This document shows positions 1 through 8,157 of a stretch of 64,000 nucleotides of DNA, piece by piece. Both the position numbers and the translations under genes were made by a program. Each line of letters starts with the position of its first letter. Within the stretch, counting starts at the first letter, position 1. The DNA comes from APNM01 sp040361335 (GTDB taxonomy: Bacteria; Pseudomonadota; Gammaproteobacteria; Nevskiales; Salinisphaeraceae). The notes below the pieces were generated by a model. It saw nothing but the letters and a program-made list of their open reading frames with translations. It searched no databases and was not told where the DNA came from. The stretch is from positions 124,001 through 188,000 of the forward strand of contig NZ_APNM01000006.1 in NCBI RefSeq assembly GCF_040361335.1, written 5' to 3'.

Positions 1-1345
1 CGACCTGGACCTGCTGGGCGAGACCCGCCAGGACCAGCTCCTGACCAACCTCGCCGTGGAGCTGGTCTATTACAAGGGCGACACGGTGTTCAAGCCGCCG
101 GACTACGAGTTCCGCTTCACGCCGGTGTTCGCCTACAACAACACCGACGTGGAGGAAGTCCTCAACACGGACGTGAACCCGACGGAGGGCACCACGCGCC
201 GCGATTACTTCGTGGGCATCCAGACGGCGTTCATCGACGTGCACCTGCGCAACGTCTCGCCGCGCTACGACTTCGACAGCGTCCGCGTGGGCATCCAGCC
301 GTTCACGGCCGATTTCCGCGGCTTCCTGTTCCAGGACCAGCCGTTCGGCGTGCGCCTGTTCGGCACCCGCGACAACAACATCTTCCAGTACAACCTGGCC
401 TGGTTCCGGCGTCTGGAGAAGGACACCAACAGCGGCCTCAACGACCCCGGCGAATCGCTGCGCGAGGACGACATCTTCGTCGCCAACCTCTATTGGCAGG
501 ACGCCCTCAAGCTGGGGCATTTCCTGCAGTTCACGGCGCTCTACAATCGCAACCGCGAGGACGACTTCTACTTCGACGAGAACGGTTTCATCCAGCGCCC
601 CGCCTCGATCGGCGGCGAGCGCCCGCGCGAGTACGACGTCGGCTACCTGGGCTTCAACACCGACGGCCACCTGGGCCGGCTGAACCTGACCACCTCGCTG
701 TACTACGCCCACGGCAGCCAGGACCGCGCGCCGTTCACCGGCGAGGACAGCGACATCCGCGCCTGGTTCGGCGCCGCCGAGCTATCCTTCGACCAGGACT
801 GGACGCGCTGGCGGGCCTCGTTCCTGTACGGCTCCGGCGACGACGACCCCTACGACGACGTCGAGACCGGCTTCGACGCGGTCCTGGAGAACCCGCTGTT
901 CGCGGGCGCCGATACCAGCTACTGGATCCGCCAGGCGGTGCCGCTGATCGGCGGCGGCCGGGTGACCCTCTCGCAACGCAACGGCGTGCTCAACAACCTG
1001 CGCAGCTCGCGCGAGCACGGCCAGTCCAACTTCACCAACCCCGGCACCATCCTGCTGGGGCTGGGAACCGACCTCGACCTGATGCCGGAACTGCGGCTGA
1101 GCTTCAACGCCAACCACCTGCGTTTCGACGACACCGCGGTGCTGGAGGCGGCGCGCCAGCAGCCCGGCATCGACGAGGAGATCGGCTGGGACCTGTCGGC
1201 CGCGCTGATCTACCGGCCGCTGATGTCCCAGAACATCGTGCTGCGGCTGTCCTACGCGGAGCTGCGGCCGGGCGACGGCTACGAGACCCTGTTCGGCGGG
1301 GAGAACCAACGATCGGTGCTATTCAATGCGGTACTCACCTACTGA
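1..1345 (+). CDS. Outer-membrane beta-barrel protein, 5' end missing
   Basis: The reading frame is open from the left edge, so the start and signal peptide lie outside the window. About 448 residues are visible. They show alternating hydrophobic and polar strands rich in Tyr, Phe and Asp, asparagine and glycine turns, and a C-terminal Tyr (ending VLTY), as expected of BAM-inserted barrels. There is no cysteine-rich or heme motif. The last 20 bases overlap the start of the ten-heme cytochrome gene, which suggests translational coupling. By analogy with porin-cytochrome modules it could form the barrel of a trans-outer-membrane electron conduit, but this is inference; a general porin or a structural barrel is equally allowed by the sequence. 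Confidence 0.7.
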   Translation, partial: DLDLLGETRQDQLLTNLAVELVYYKGDTVFKPPDYEFRFTPVFAYNNTDVEEVLNTDVNPTEGTTRRDYFVGIQTAFIDVHLRNVSPRYDFDSVRVGIQPFTADFRGFLFQDQPFGVRLFGTRDNNIFQYNLAWFRRLEKDTNSGLNDPGESLREDDIFVANLYWQDALKLGHFLQFTALYNRNREDDFYFDENGFIQRPASIGGERPREYDVGYLGFNTDGHLGRLNLTTSLYYAHGSQDRAPFTGEDSDIRAWFGAAELSFDQDWTRWRASFLYGSGDDDPYDDVETGFDAVLENPLFAGADTSYWIRQAVPLIGGGRVTLSQRNGVLNNLRSSREHGQSNFTNPGTILLGLGTDLDLMPELRLSFNANHLRFDDTAVLEAARQQPGIDEEIGWDLSAALIYRPLMSQNIVLRLSYAELRPGDGYETLFGGENQRSVLFNAVLTY

Positions 1346-4300
1346 CGCGCGCGCCACCACGCGGCGCCGTCGCGCGCCGTGGGCGGCCGCCCTGCTCGCG
1401 CTGGCGGCCACGGCCGTCGTGCACGCCGCCGAGAAGGAGGAGGCGGTCGAGCGCGACTACGACCCCGCCCCGCCGGCCCCGGCGCACCAGAGCCTGGACG
1501 AGATGCGGCGCAAGAGCGCCGGCTGCGTGAGCTGCCATACCGAGACCGACAGCCACACCATGCACGCCAGCGAGGCCGTGCGCCTGGGCTGCACCGACTG
1601 CCACGGCGGCGACGCCGGGGTGGAGAAGGCCGCGGACGTGGCACTCGACAGCGCCGAGGCCAAGGACCTGATGGAACGGGCCCACGTGCTGCCGCGCTAT
1701 CCGAAGAGCTGGCACTGGCCGGACTCGGCCAACCCGAAACAGAGCTACACCCTGCTCAACCGCGAGGCGCAGGAGTACGTGCGCTTCGTGAACCCCGGCG
1801 ATTTCCGGGCGGCGCGCCAGGCCTGCGGCGCCTGCCACGCGGACATCATCGAGAAGTCGATCCGCAGCCTGCACGCCACCGGCGCCATGTTCTGGGCCGC
1901 GGCCGCCTACAACAACGGCATCCTGCCCTACAAACGCTCGATCCTGGGCGAGGCCTACACGCCCCAGGGCACGGGCGCAATGCTGGAGGCGCCGGTCGAA
2001 CCCACCGAGGAAATGCGCGAACACGGCATCCTCGACAAGATCGTGCCGCTGCCGGCTTGGGAGACGGTCAAGCCCGGCGACATCTTCCGGGTGTTCGAGC
2101 GCGGCGGCCGCATCATCCCCAACCTGTTCCCCGAGACCGGCCTGCCCAACGTCCTGGGCCGCATCCAGACCCTGGAGGAGCCGGGCCGGCCGGACATCCG
2201 CCAGTCCATCCGCGGCCCCGGCACCGGCGCCCGCATCGCGGTGCCGCTGATCAACATCACCAAGACCCGGCTCAACGACCCGCTGCTGTGGTTCCTGGGC
2301 ACCAACGACCAGCCCGGCGACTACCGCAGCTCCGGCTGCAGCGCCTGTCACGTGGTCTACGCCAACGACCGCCAGCCGACCCACTCCGGCCCGTATGCCG
2401 AGTTCGGCAACATGGGGCGGACACAGACCGCCGACCCGACGATCGACGAGGACGAGTCGGGACACCCGATTCGTCACCGCTTCAGCAGCGCGATTCCCAC
2501 CAGCCAGTGCATGATCTGCCACATGCACCAGCCCAACATGTTCCTGAACTCCTACCTGGGCTACACCATGTGGGACTACGAATCCGACGCTCCTCACATG
2601 TGGCCCGAGGAGCAGCGGTACCCGAGCCACGAGCGCCGCCGCGAGGTACTGAACCGCAACCCCGAGGGCGCCGCGCCGCGCGGCAAGTGGGCCGACGTCG
2701 ACTTCCTCAAGGACGTGTGGAAGATGAACCCGGAGCTGGACGACACCCAGTTCGCCGACTACCACGGCCACGGCTGGAACTTCCGGGCGGTGTTCAAGAA
2801 GGATCGCGACGGCAACCTGTTGGACGCCGACGGCGACATCGTGCCCCGCGACGACCCGGACAAGTTCGACAAGGCGGTACACATGAAGTCGATCCACGCC
2901 GAGGTCGGCATGCACTGCGTGGATTGCCACTTCGAGCAGGACAGCCACGGCAACGGCCATATCTACGGCGAGGTCGCGGCGGCCGTGGAGATCGCCTGCA
3001 AGGACTGCCACGGCACCGCGGACGCCTATCCCGACCTGCGCACCTCGGGGGCGGCGAGCAGCGTCACCGGCGGCACCGACATGAGCGTGCTGCGCAACCC
3101 GGACGGCAAGCTCCGCTTCGAGTGGCGGGACGGCGAACTGATACAGCGCTCCATGGTGAATCCCGGCATGGAATGGACGCTCTCCCTGGTCAAGGACTCG
3201 GTCGACCCGGACAGCGCCCACTACAACCCGAAGTCGGCCCGCGCCAAGCTGATGTCCGAGGACACCGGCAGCCAGCACTGGGGCCCCGACGTGACCGCCG
3301 GGAACCGCGCGCACAAGGACGAGGAGATGGAGTGCTATAGCTGCCACACCTCCTGGACCACGAGTTGCGGCGGCTGCCACCTGCCGATCCAGGCCAACGA
3401 GAAGACCGAGCGCCACCACTACGAGGGCGGTATCACCCGCAACTACGCGACCTATAACCCGCAGGTCGCGCGCGACCAGATCTTCATGCTGGGCAAGCGG
3501 GCGCCCTACAAGGGCGGCAAGGTCGCGCCGGTACGATCGTCCTCGGCGCTGGTGCTGTCCTCCACCAACGCCAACCGCGAGCACATCTACATCCAGCAGG
3601 CACCGATCGCGGCCAGCGGCTACAGCTCGCAGGCCTTCAATCCGCACTTCCCGCACACCGTGCGCAAGACCGAGACCAAGGGCTGCAGCGACTGCCACCT
3701 GTCGCGCGAGGGCGACAATAACGCGATCATGGCCCAGACCCTGGGCTACGGCACCGAGTTCATCGACTTCATCGGCCGCCACCTGTGGGTCGGCGAGCGG
3801 GAGCACGTCGAGGCGGTGCGCGTGACCGAGTGGAAGGAACCGCAGGCGGTGAAGGGCAGCTACCTGCACCGCTACGCCTATCCCGACTGGTTCGCCGAGC
3901 ACGAGGCCAACGACCGCCGCCTGGAGGTCGCCCACGGCCACGGCGCCGGCACCACCGGCTGCCTGCAACTGCGCGGCGAATACCTCTACACCGCCGGCGG
4001 CGAGGACGGCTTCCGGGTATTCGACGTCGCCTCCATCGACAACAAGGGCTTCTCGCACCGGATCATCACCGCGCCGTTCGGCCCGCTGGGCCACGACGCC
4101 CACGTCGACACCGAGAACGCCACCTGCATGGCCCTGCCCACGACCCAGCCGGTGCATCCGCCGCGCAACCAGGGCGAGCTGATGCGGGAGACCAACAAGG
4201 AACAGCCCTTCCATCCGCTCTACAACTACGCGTTCGTGACCGACGCCGAGGAAGGCCTGATCCTGGTCGACATCAACACCTTCGCCGACGGCGAGCCGCG

Positions 4301-5102
4301 CAACAATCACCTGGAGCGGGCCCTGACCTGGAACGAGGGCGGGGTACTGGACGGCGCCCGCTACCTGACGGTCGGCGGCCACTACCTGTACGTGATCGCG
4401 GACGCGGGCCTGGTGATCGTCGACATCGACGACCCGCTCGAACCGCGGCACGTGCGCACGGTGCCGCTGGACGACGGCCGCGCGGTGGCGCAGCAGTTCC
4501 GCTACCTGTTCGTGACCGACGCCGAGGGCCTCAAGCTGATCGACATCACCCGGCCGGAGGCGGCGGCGCTGGTGCCGGAGGCCACCGTGCCGCTGGCGGA
4601 CGCACACCGCATGCATCTGGCCCGTACCTACGCCTATGTCGCCGCCGGCGGCGACGGGCTGGCGATCGTCGACATCGAGACGCCCCGCGAGATGGCGCTG
4701 GTCGGGACCTACGACGCCGACGGCAAGCTCACCGACAGCCATGACGTGGTGGTGGGCACCACCAACGCCTCGCTGTTCGCCTACGTGGCGGACGGCGAAG
4801 GCGGCGTCGACGTGATCCAGCTCACCTCGCCCGAGCTGCAGCCGAATTTCTACGGCTTCAGCCCGGCGCCGAACGCGCGCTGGATCGCCGGCCGCGAGAC
4901 CCGCAGCCCGGCCCTGAGCCTGTCGCACGGCCTGGTGCGGGACCGGGCCGTGGACGAGACCGGCGGCCAGGTCGCCGTGTTCGGCCGCCGGGGCTCGCGT
5001 CCCCTCAATCACCAGGAGATGCGCGAGCTGTATCTCGACGACGCGGGCGAGCCCTGGTACGTCGAGGACCAGCCGCCGGCCGACCGCCGGGAGGAAGAGT
5101 GA
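1326..5102 (+). CDS. Ten-heme c-type cytochrome with C-terminal LVIVD-like beta-propeller
   Basis: A 1258-residue exported protein. Residues 1-34 form a signal peptide (Arg-rich start, hydrophobic AALLALAATA, cleavage near VHA-AE). Ten CXXCH heme sites run from CVSCH at 67-71 to CSDCH at about 787-791: CVSCH, CTDCH, CGACH, CSACH, CMICH, CVDCH, CKDCH, CYSCH, CGGCH and CSDCH. From about residue 870 to 1200 come repeats containing variants of LVIVD (ILVDI, LVIVDI, LKLIDI, LAIVDI), the signature of a seven-bladed-propeller-like LVIVD domain. The protein ends in a charged tail. It is presumably periplasmic or surface-exposed and transfers electrons; the substrate is unknown. The ATG at 1326 overlaps the barrel gene by 20 bases, and the next cytochrome starts 3 bases after this stop. 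Confidence 0.85.
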   Translation: MRYSPTDARATTRRRRAPWAAALLALAATAVVHAAEKEEAVERDYDPAPPAPAHQSLDEMRRKSAGCVSCHTETDSHTMHASEAVRLGCTDCHGGDAGVEKAADVALDSAEAKDLMERAHVLPRYPKSWHWPDSANPKQSYTLLNREAQEYVRFVNPGDFRAARQACGACHADIIEKSIRSLHATGAMFWAAAAYNNGILPYKRSILGEAYTPQGTGAMLEAPVEPTEEMREHGILDKIVPLPAWETVKPGDIFRVFERGGRIIPNLFPETGLPNVLGRIQTLEEPGRPDIRQSIRGPGTGARIAVPLINITKTRLNDPLLWFLGTNDQPGDYRSSGCSACHVVYANDRQPTHSGPYAEFGNMGRTQTADPTIDEDESGHPIRHRFSSAIPTSQCMICHMHQPNMFLNSYLGYTMWDYESDAPHMWPEEQRYPSHERRREVLNRNPEGAAPRGKWADVDFLKDVWKMNPELDDTQFADYHGHGWNFRAVFKKDRDGNLLDADGDIVPRDDPDKFDKAVHMKSIHAEVGMHCVDCHFEQDSHGNGHIYGEVAAAVEIACKDCHGTADAYPDLRTSGAASSVTGGTDMSVLRNPDGKLRFEWRDGELIQRSMVNPGMEWTLSLVKDSVDPDSAHYNPKSARAKLMSEDTGSQHWGPDVTAGNRAHKDEEMECYSCHTSWTTSCGGCHLPIQANEKTERHHYEGGITRNYATYNPQVARDQIFMLGKRAPYKGGKVAPVRSSSALVLSSTNANREHIYIQQAPIAASGYSSQAFNPHFPHTVRKTETKGCSDCHLSREGDNNAIMAQTLGYGTEFIDFIGRHLWVGEREHVEAVRVTEWKEPQAVKGSYLHRYAYPDWFAEHEANDRRLEVAHGHGAGTTGCLQLRGEYLYTAGGEDGFRVFDVASIDNKGFSHRIITAPFGPLGHDAHVDTENATCMALPTTQPVHPPRNQGELMRETNKEQPFHPLYNYAFVTDAEEGLILVDINTFADGEPRNNHLERALTWNEGGVLDGARYLTVGGHYLYVIADAGLVIVDIDDPLEPRHVRTVPLDDGRAVAQQFRYLFVTDAEGLKLIDITRPEAAALVPEATVPLADAHRMHLARTYAYVAAGGDGLAIVDIETPREMALVGTYDADGKLTDSHDVVVGTTNASLFAYVADGEGGVDVIQLTSPELQPNFYGFSPAPNARWIAGRETRSPALSLSHGLVRDRAVDETGGQVAVFGRRGSRPLNHQEMRELYLDDAGEPWYVEDQPPADRREEE

Positions 5103-5105
5103 GCG

Positions 5106-6410
5106 ATGGATAGGAACCGCCTGCTTTCGCACGGCACCCTGGCCGCGGCCGCCGCGGCCGTGGCCCTGCTCGCCGGCGCCGCCCGGGCCGCCGGCGAGGG
5201 GGACGGGGACGAGGCCGTGCACCTGGGCGTGGCGTCCTGCGCGTCCAGCACCTGTCACGGCCGGGTCACTCCGGACGAGGACTCGCCGCTGGCCCTCAAC
5301 GAGTACTTCGTCTGGTCCAAGTACGACCATCACGCCGGCGCCTACAAGACCCTGAAGGGCGACTGGTCGCGGCGCATCGCCGCGAACATGGGGCTGGCGG
5401 ACGCCGCCACCGCCGAGGAATGCCTGGCCTGCCACGCGGACGACGTGCCGGAGGAGCGGCGCGGCGAACGCTTCCACCTGAGCGACGGCATCGGCTGCGA
5501 GGCCTGTCACGGCGGCGCCGGGGACTGGATCGACTCGCACTACGGCCCGGACGCCAGCCACGCCGCCAACCTGGAGGCGGGCATGAACCCCACCGAGGAG
5601 CCCGTGTTCCAGGCGCGCCTGTGCCAGTCCTGCCACGTCGGCGACGACAACCGCTTCGTGACCCACGAGATGATGGCGGCGGGCCATCCGCGGCTGCGCT
5701 TCGAGCTCGACACCTGGCTGGCGAACATGCCCCCGCATCACGTCGAGGACGCCGACTACGAGCGCCGCAAGGGCACGACCGCCCCCGCGGACCGCTGGGC
5801 GACCGGCGTCGCGGTCGCGGCCGGCGGCTACCTGGATATCCTGGCGCGACACCTGGACGCCGATGCCCTGGTCCCGGAACTCTCGCTGTTCGATTGCCAT
5901 GCCTGCCACCGGCCCATGGACACGGACGTGCGGCGGCTGGCCGAGGACCGGCGCATGATGCCGGCGGGGACGCTGCGGCCGCAGGACCAGACCCTGCGCA
6001 TGCTGGGCGTCGTGACGGCGGTCCGCGACGAGGCACTGTCGGACACGATCGAGCGCGGCAACAGGGCCCTGCACGGCGCCGCGGCGGGCTCGCCCGCCGA
6101 TTTCCGTACCCGTCTGCGGGCGCTGCGCGAGCCGGTCGCGCGCGCCCGCGAGACCGTGACGTCGGCGCCCCTGTCCGCGGACGAGCGCGCCGCGCTCCAG
6201 AACGCACTGTTGCGCACGGCCGCGGACGCGCGGTTCCGGGACTACGCCGACGCCGAGCAACTCTACCTCGCACTGCAGGCGCTGGCCGCGCAGGACAACG
6301 ACGCCCGCGCCGCGCGCTACGATACCCTGTTCCGGCTGCTGGAAAGCGAACGGCGCTTCGATCCGCGCCGCGTGGCGGCCGAGGCACGGCGGCTTCTGCA
6401 AGAACGATAG
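5106..6410 (+). CDS. Pentaheme cytochrome, cytochrome c554 family-like
   Basis: A 434-residue protein with a signal peptide (Ala-rich core, cleavage near ARA-AG, residue 29). The heme motifs are one CX4CH (C45-ASST-C50-H51) followed by four CXXCH: CLACH, CEACH, CQSCH and CHACH. The surrounding pattern, with GVASCASSTCHG at the start and several extra His residues for axial ligands, fits the cytochrome c554/c-prime-like family. That family carries electrons in nitrogen and sulfur metabolism, among other roles. The C-terminal 150 residues are helical and Ala/Arg/Glu-rich. The gene starts 3 bases after the ten-heme cytochrome and ends 18 bases before the PP2C phosphatase, so all are probably co-transcribed. 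The electron donor and acceptor cannot be told from the sequence. Confidence 0.85.
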   Translation: MDRNRLLSHGTLAAAAAAVALLAGAARAAGEGDGDEAVHLGVASCASSTCHGRVTPDEDSPLALNEYFVWSKYDHHAGAYKTLKGDWSRRIAANMGLADAATAEECLACHADDVPEERRGERFHLSDGIGCEACHGGAGDWIDSHYGPDASHAANLEAGMNPTEEPVFQARLCQSCHVGDDNRFVTHEMMAAGHPRLRFELDTWLANMPPHHVEDADYERRKGTTAPADRWATGVAVAAGGYLDILARHLDADALVPELSLFDCHACHRPMDTDVRRLAEDRRMMPAGTLRPQDQTLRMLGVVTAVRDEALSDTIERGNRALHGAAAGSPADFRTRLRALREPVARARETVTSAPLSADERAALQNALLRTAADARFRDYADAEQLYLALQALAAQDNDARAARYDTLFRLLESERRFDPRRVAAEARRLLQER

Positions 6411-6428
6411 GCCAGGGAGCGAGAGCCA

Positions 6429-7211
6429 ATGATCGACATCCGCGGCAAGACCCACATCGGCCGGCGCGCGCTCAACGAGGACCGCTTCGTCGCCGATGCG
6501 GGCTGGGGGATCGCGCTGGTGTCCGACGGCATGGGCGGCCGCGACGCCGGCGAGATCGCCGCCGGCCTGGTGGCCATGGGCGTCGTCGACCGCCTGGACG
6601 AAGGCCTGTCCCTGGAGGAGGCGGTGGCCGGCGCCGACGAGGACGTGCGGCGGGCGGCCGGGGACGGCACCGGCAAGCCCGGCATGGGCGCCACGCTGGT
6701 GCTGGCGCAGTTCGAGGGCTATGATTTCCGGGTGGCCTGGATCGGCGACAGCCGGGCCTATCTCTGGGACGGCGAGCTGCGCCAGATCACCCGCGACCAT
6801 TCCGAGGTGGAACGGCTGATCGCCAGCGGCGAGGCGACGCCCCAGGACGCCGGCAACCGCAACAACAAGCACCTGATCACGCGCGCCATGGGTCTGAGCG
6901 ACCTCCGGGCCGAGGACGTGCCCACGCTGCAGGGCACGCTATGCCGCGGCCAACAACTGCTGCTGTGCAGCGACGGCCTGAGCGACATGCTCGCCGGCAC
7001 CGAGATCGCCGGCGTACTGGCGACCGACGCGACGCCCGAGGACAAGCTGGAGACACTGGTGGGGCGCGCGGTCGAGGCCGGCGGCGCCGACAATATCACC
7101 GCCGTCCTCGTAACCGCGGACGACGACGCGCCCGAGACCGCAGCCCCGCTGCCCGCCGTCTCGATCGCGCGGCCCGACGGGTCGACCGAATACTACGGCC
7201 CTGGGGAATGA
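6429..7211 (+). CDS. PP2C-family Ser/Thr protein phosphatase
   Basis: A 260-residue cytoplasmic metal-dependent phosphatase of the bacterial PppA/Stp type. The PP2C motifs are in order: RALNEDRF (14-20), VSDGMGG with metal-binding Asp33, GDSRAYL (107-113), LCSDGLSD with Asp182, and GGADNIT with Asp221. Length and motifs match a single catalytic domain without a membrane segment. A good ribosome-binding stretch (AGGGAGCGAG) precedes the ATG. It should remove phosphates placed by the kinase at 8140-9660. It sits 18 bases after a cytochrome gene and 25 bases before the FHA gene, so the phosphatase appears to be expressed with the cytochrome operon rather than with the kinase. Confidence 0.93.
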   Translation: MIDIRGKTHIGRRALNEDRFVADAGWGIALVSDGMGGRDAGEIAAGLVAMGVVDRLDEGLSLEEAVAGADEDVRRAAGDGTGKPGMGATLVLAQFEGYDFRVAWIGDSRAYLWDGELRQITRDHSEVERLIASGEATPQDAGNRNNKHLITRAMGLSDLRAEDVPTLQGTLCRGQQLLLCSDGLSDMLAGTEIAGVLATDATPEDKLETLVGRAVEAGGADNITAVLVTADDDAPETAAPLPAVSIARPDGSTEYYGPGE

Positions 7212-7236
7212 CCGAGACCGAACGAGGGGCGATGCC

Positions 7237-8157
7237 ATGTCAGGCTTCCAGATTTTCGACACCACCAACAGCATCGAGCACGAGCTGCCCGACGGCAAGA
7301 CCGTCGTGGGGCGAGGCGCCGATTCCGACATCCGGCTGCTGAGCTCCAGCGTCTCGCGCAAGCACGGGATGTTCGAGGTCCGTGACGGGGCCCTGTTCTT
7401 CTCCGATCTCGGTTCCAGCAACGGCTCCTTCGTCAACGACCAGCAGGTCAAGGCCGAGGTCCAGCTCCGTCCCGGCGACAGCCTGCTCCTGGGCGACTTC
7501 CAGTTCACCGTCAAGCACGCGGACGCGGATGCCGCCGAAGCGGGCGGCGACGACGAGGCGACCCAGCTCGCCGCGCCCGGCGGCGGTGGCGGCGACGAGA
7601 TCCCGTCGGTCTGGTCCGAGAACGTCGGCCTGGAGAACGCCTCCGGCACCCAGTTCTTCGCCGAGCCGGAGGAGTCCGACGCGGTCAACGCCTACCGCGA
7701 GGGCCGGCTCGATATCCCGTCGCTCGGCGACACGCCGCGCTTGGTCGTGCTCACCGGCGACAACCGGGGCACGGTGTTCACGCTGGAATCGGACCCGGCC
7801 GACACCACCGAACGCACCTGGAAGATCGGCCGCGAGAGCGGCAGCGTCGATCTGGTGATCCCGGACGCCAGCGTCTCGGGCCAGCACGCCCAGCTCGTCA
7901 ACGAGGGCGCGCGCTGGAAGATCGTCAACTGGATGTCCACCAACGGCACGTTCGTCAACGGCCACAAGGGGCTGTCGACCTATCTCAAGGGCGGCGACGT
8001 GATCCGCATGGGTAGCGCCGAGCTGGCCTTCGAACTGCCGCCGGGCTGGGGCCGGGATGCCGCCGGCGACGCCGGCCGTGACCGACAGTCGGCCAAGGCC
8101 GACGGCGCCTTCGCTCGGCTCGGCGCGATGCTCAAGCGGCTATTCGGCGGCGGCTGA
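7237..8157 (+). CDS. Protein with two FHA domains
   Basis: A 306-residue soluble protein. The first FHA domain (about 18-85) shows VVGRGADSDI, SRKHGMF and SSNGSFVN; the second (about 195-275) shows KIGRESGSVDL, SGQHAQL and STNGTFVN. These are the conserved Gly-Arg, Ser-x-x-His and Asn-Gly elements that bind phosphothreonine. An acidic Thr-containing linker (EATQL, near residue 108) lies between them and could itself be a kinase target, as in GarA-type FHA proteins; that is inference. The C-terminus is basic. Its last 18 bases overlap the 3' end of the convergent kinase gene. It is the likely reader of the phospho-Thr marks made by that kinase. Confidence 0.92.
   Translation: MSGFQIFDTTNSIEHELPDGKTVVGRGADSDIRLLSSSVSRKHGMFEVRDGALFFSDLGSSNGSFVNDQQVKAEVQLRPGDSLLLGDFQFTVKHADADAAEAGGDDEATQLAAPGGGGGDEIPSVWSENVGLENASGTQFFAEPEESDAVNAYREGRLDIPSLGDTPRLVVLTGDNRGTVFTLESDPADTTERTWKIGRESGSVDLVIPDASVSGQHAQLVNEGARWKIVNWMSTNGTFVNGHKGLSTYLKGGDVIRMGSAELAFELPPGWGRDAAGDAGRDRQSAKADGAFARLGAMLKRLFGGG

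Noticed and set aside
1335..6872. Very long minus-strand frame (1845 codons) opposite the cytochromes and phosphatase
   Set aside because: Antisense shadow: the plus-strand frames have signal peptides, heme motifs and catalytic motifs, while this one shows only low-complexity Val/Ala/Gly/His/Arg sequence.
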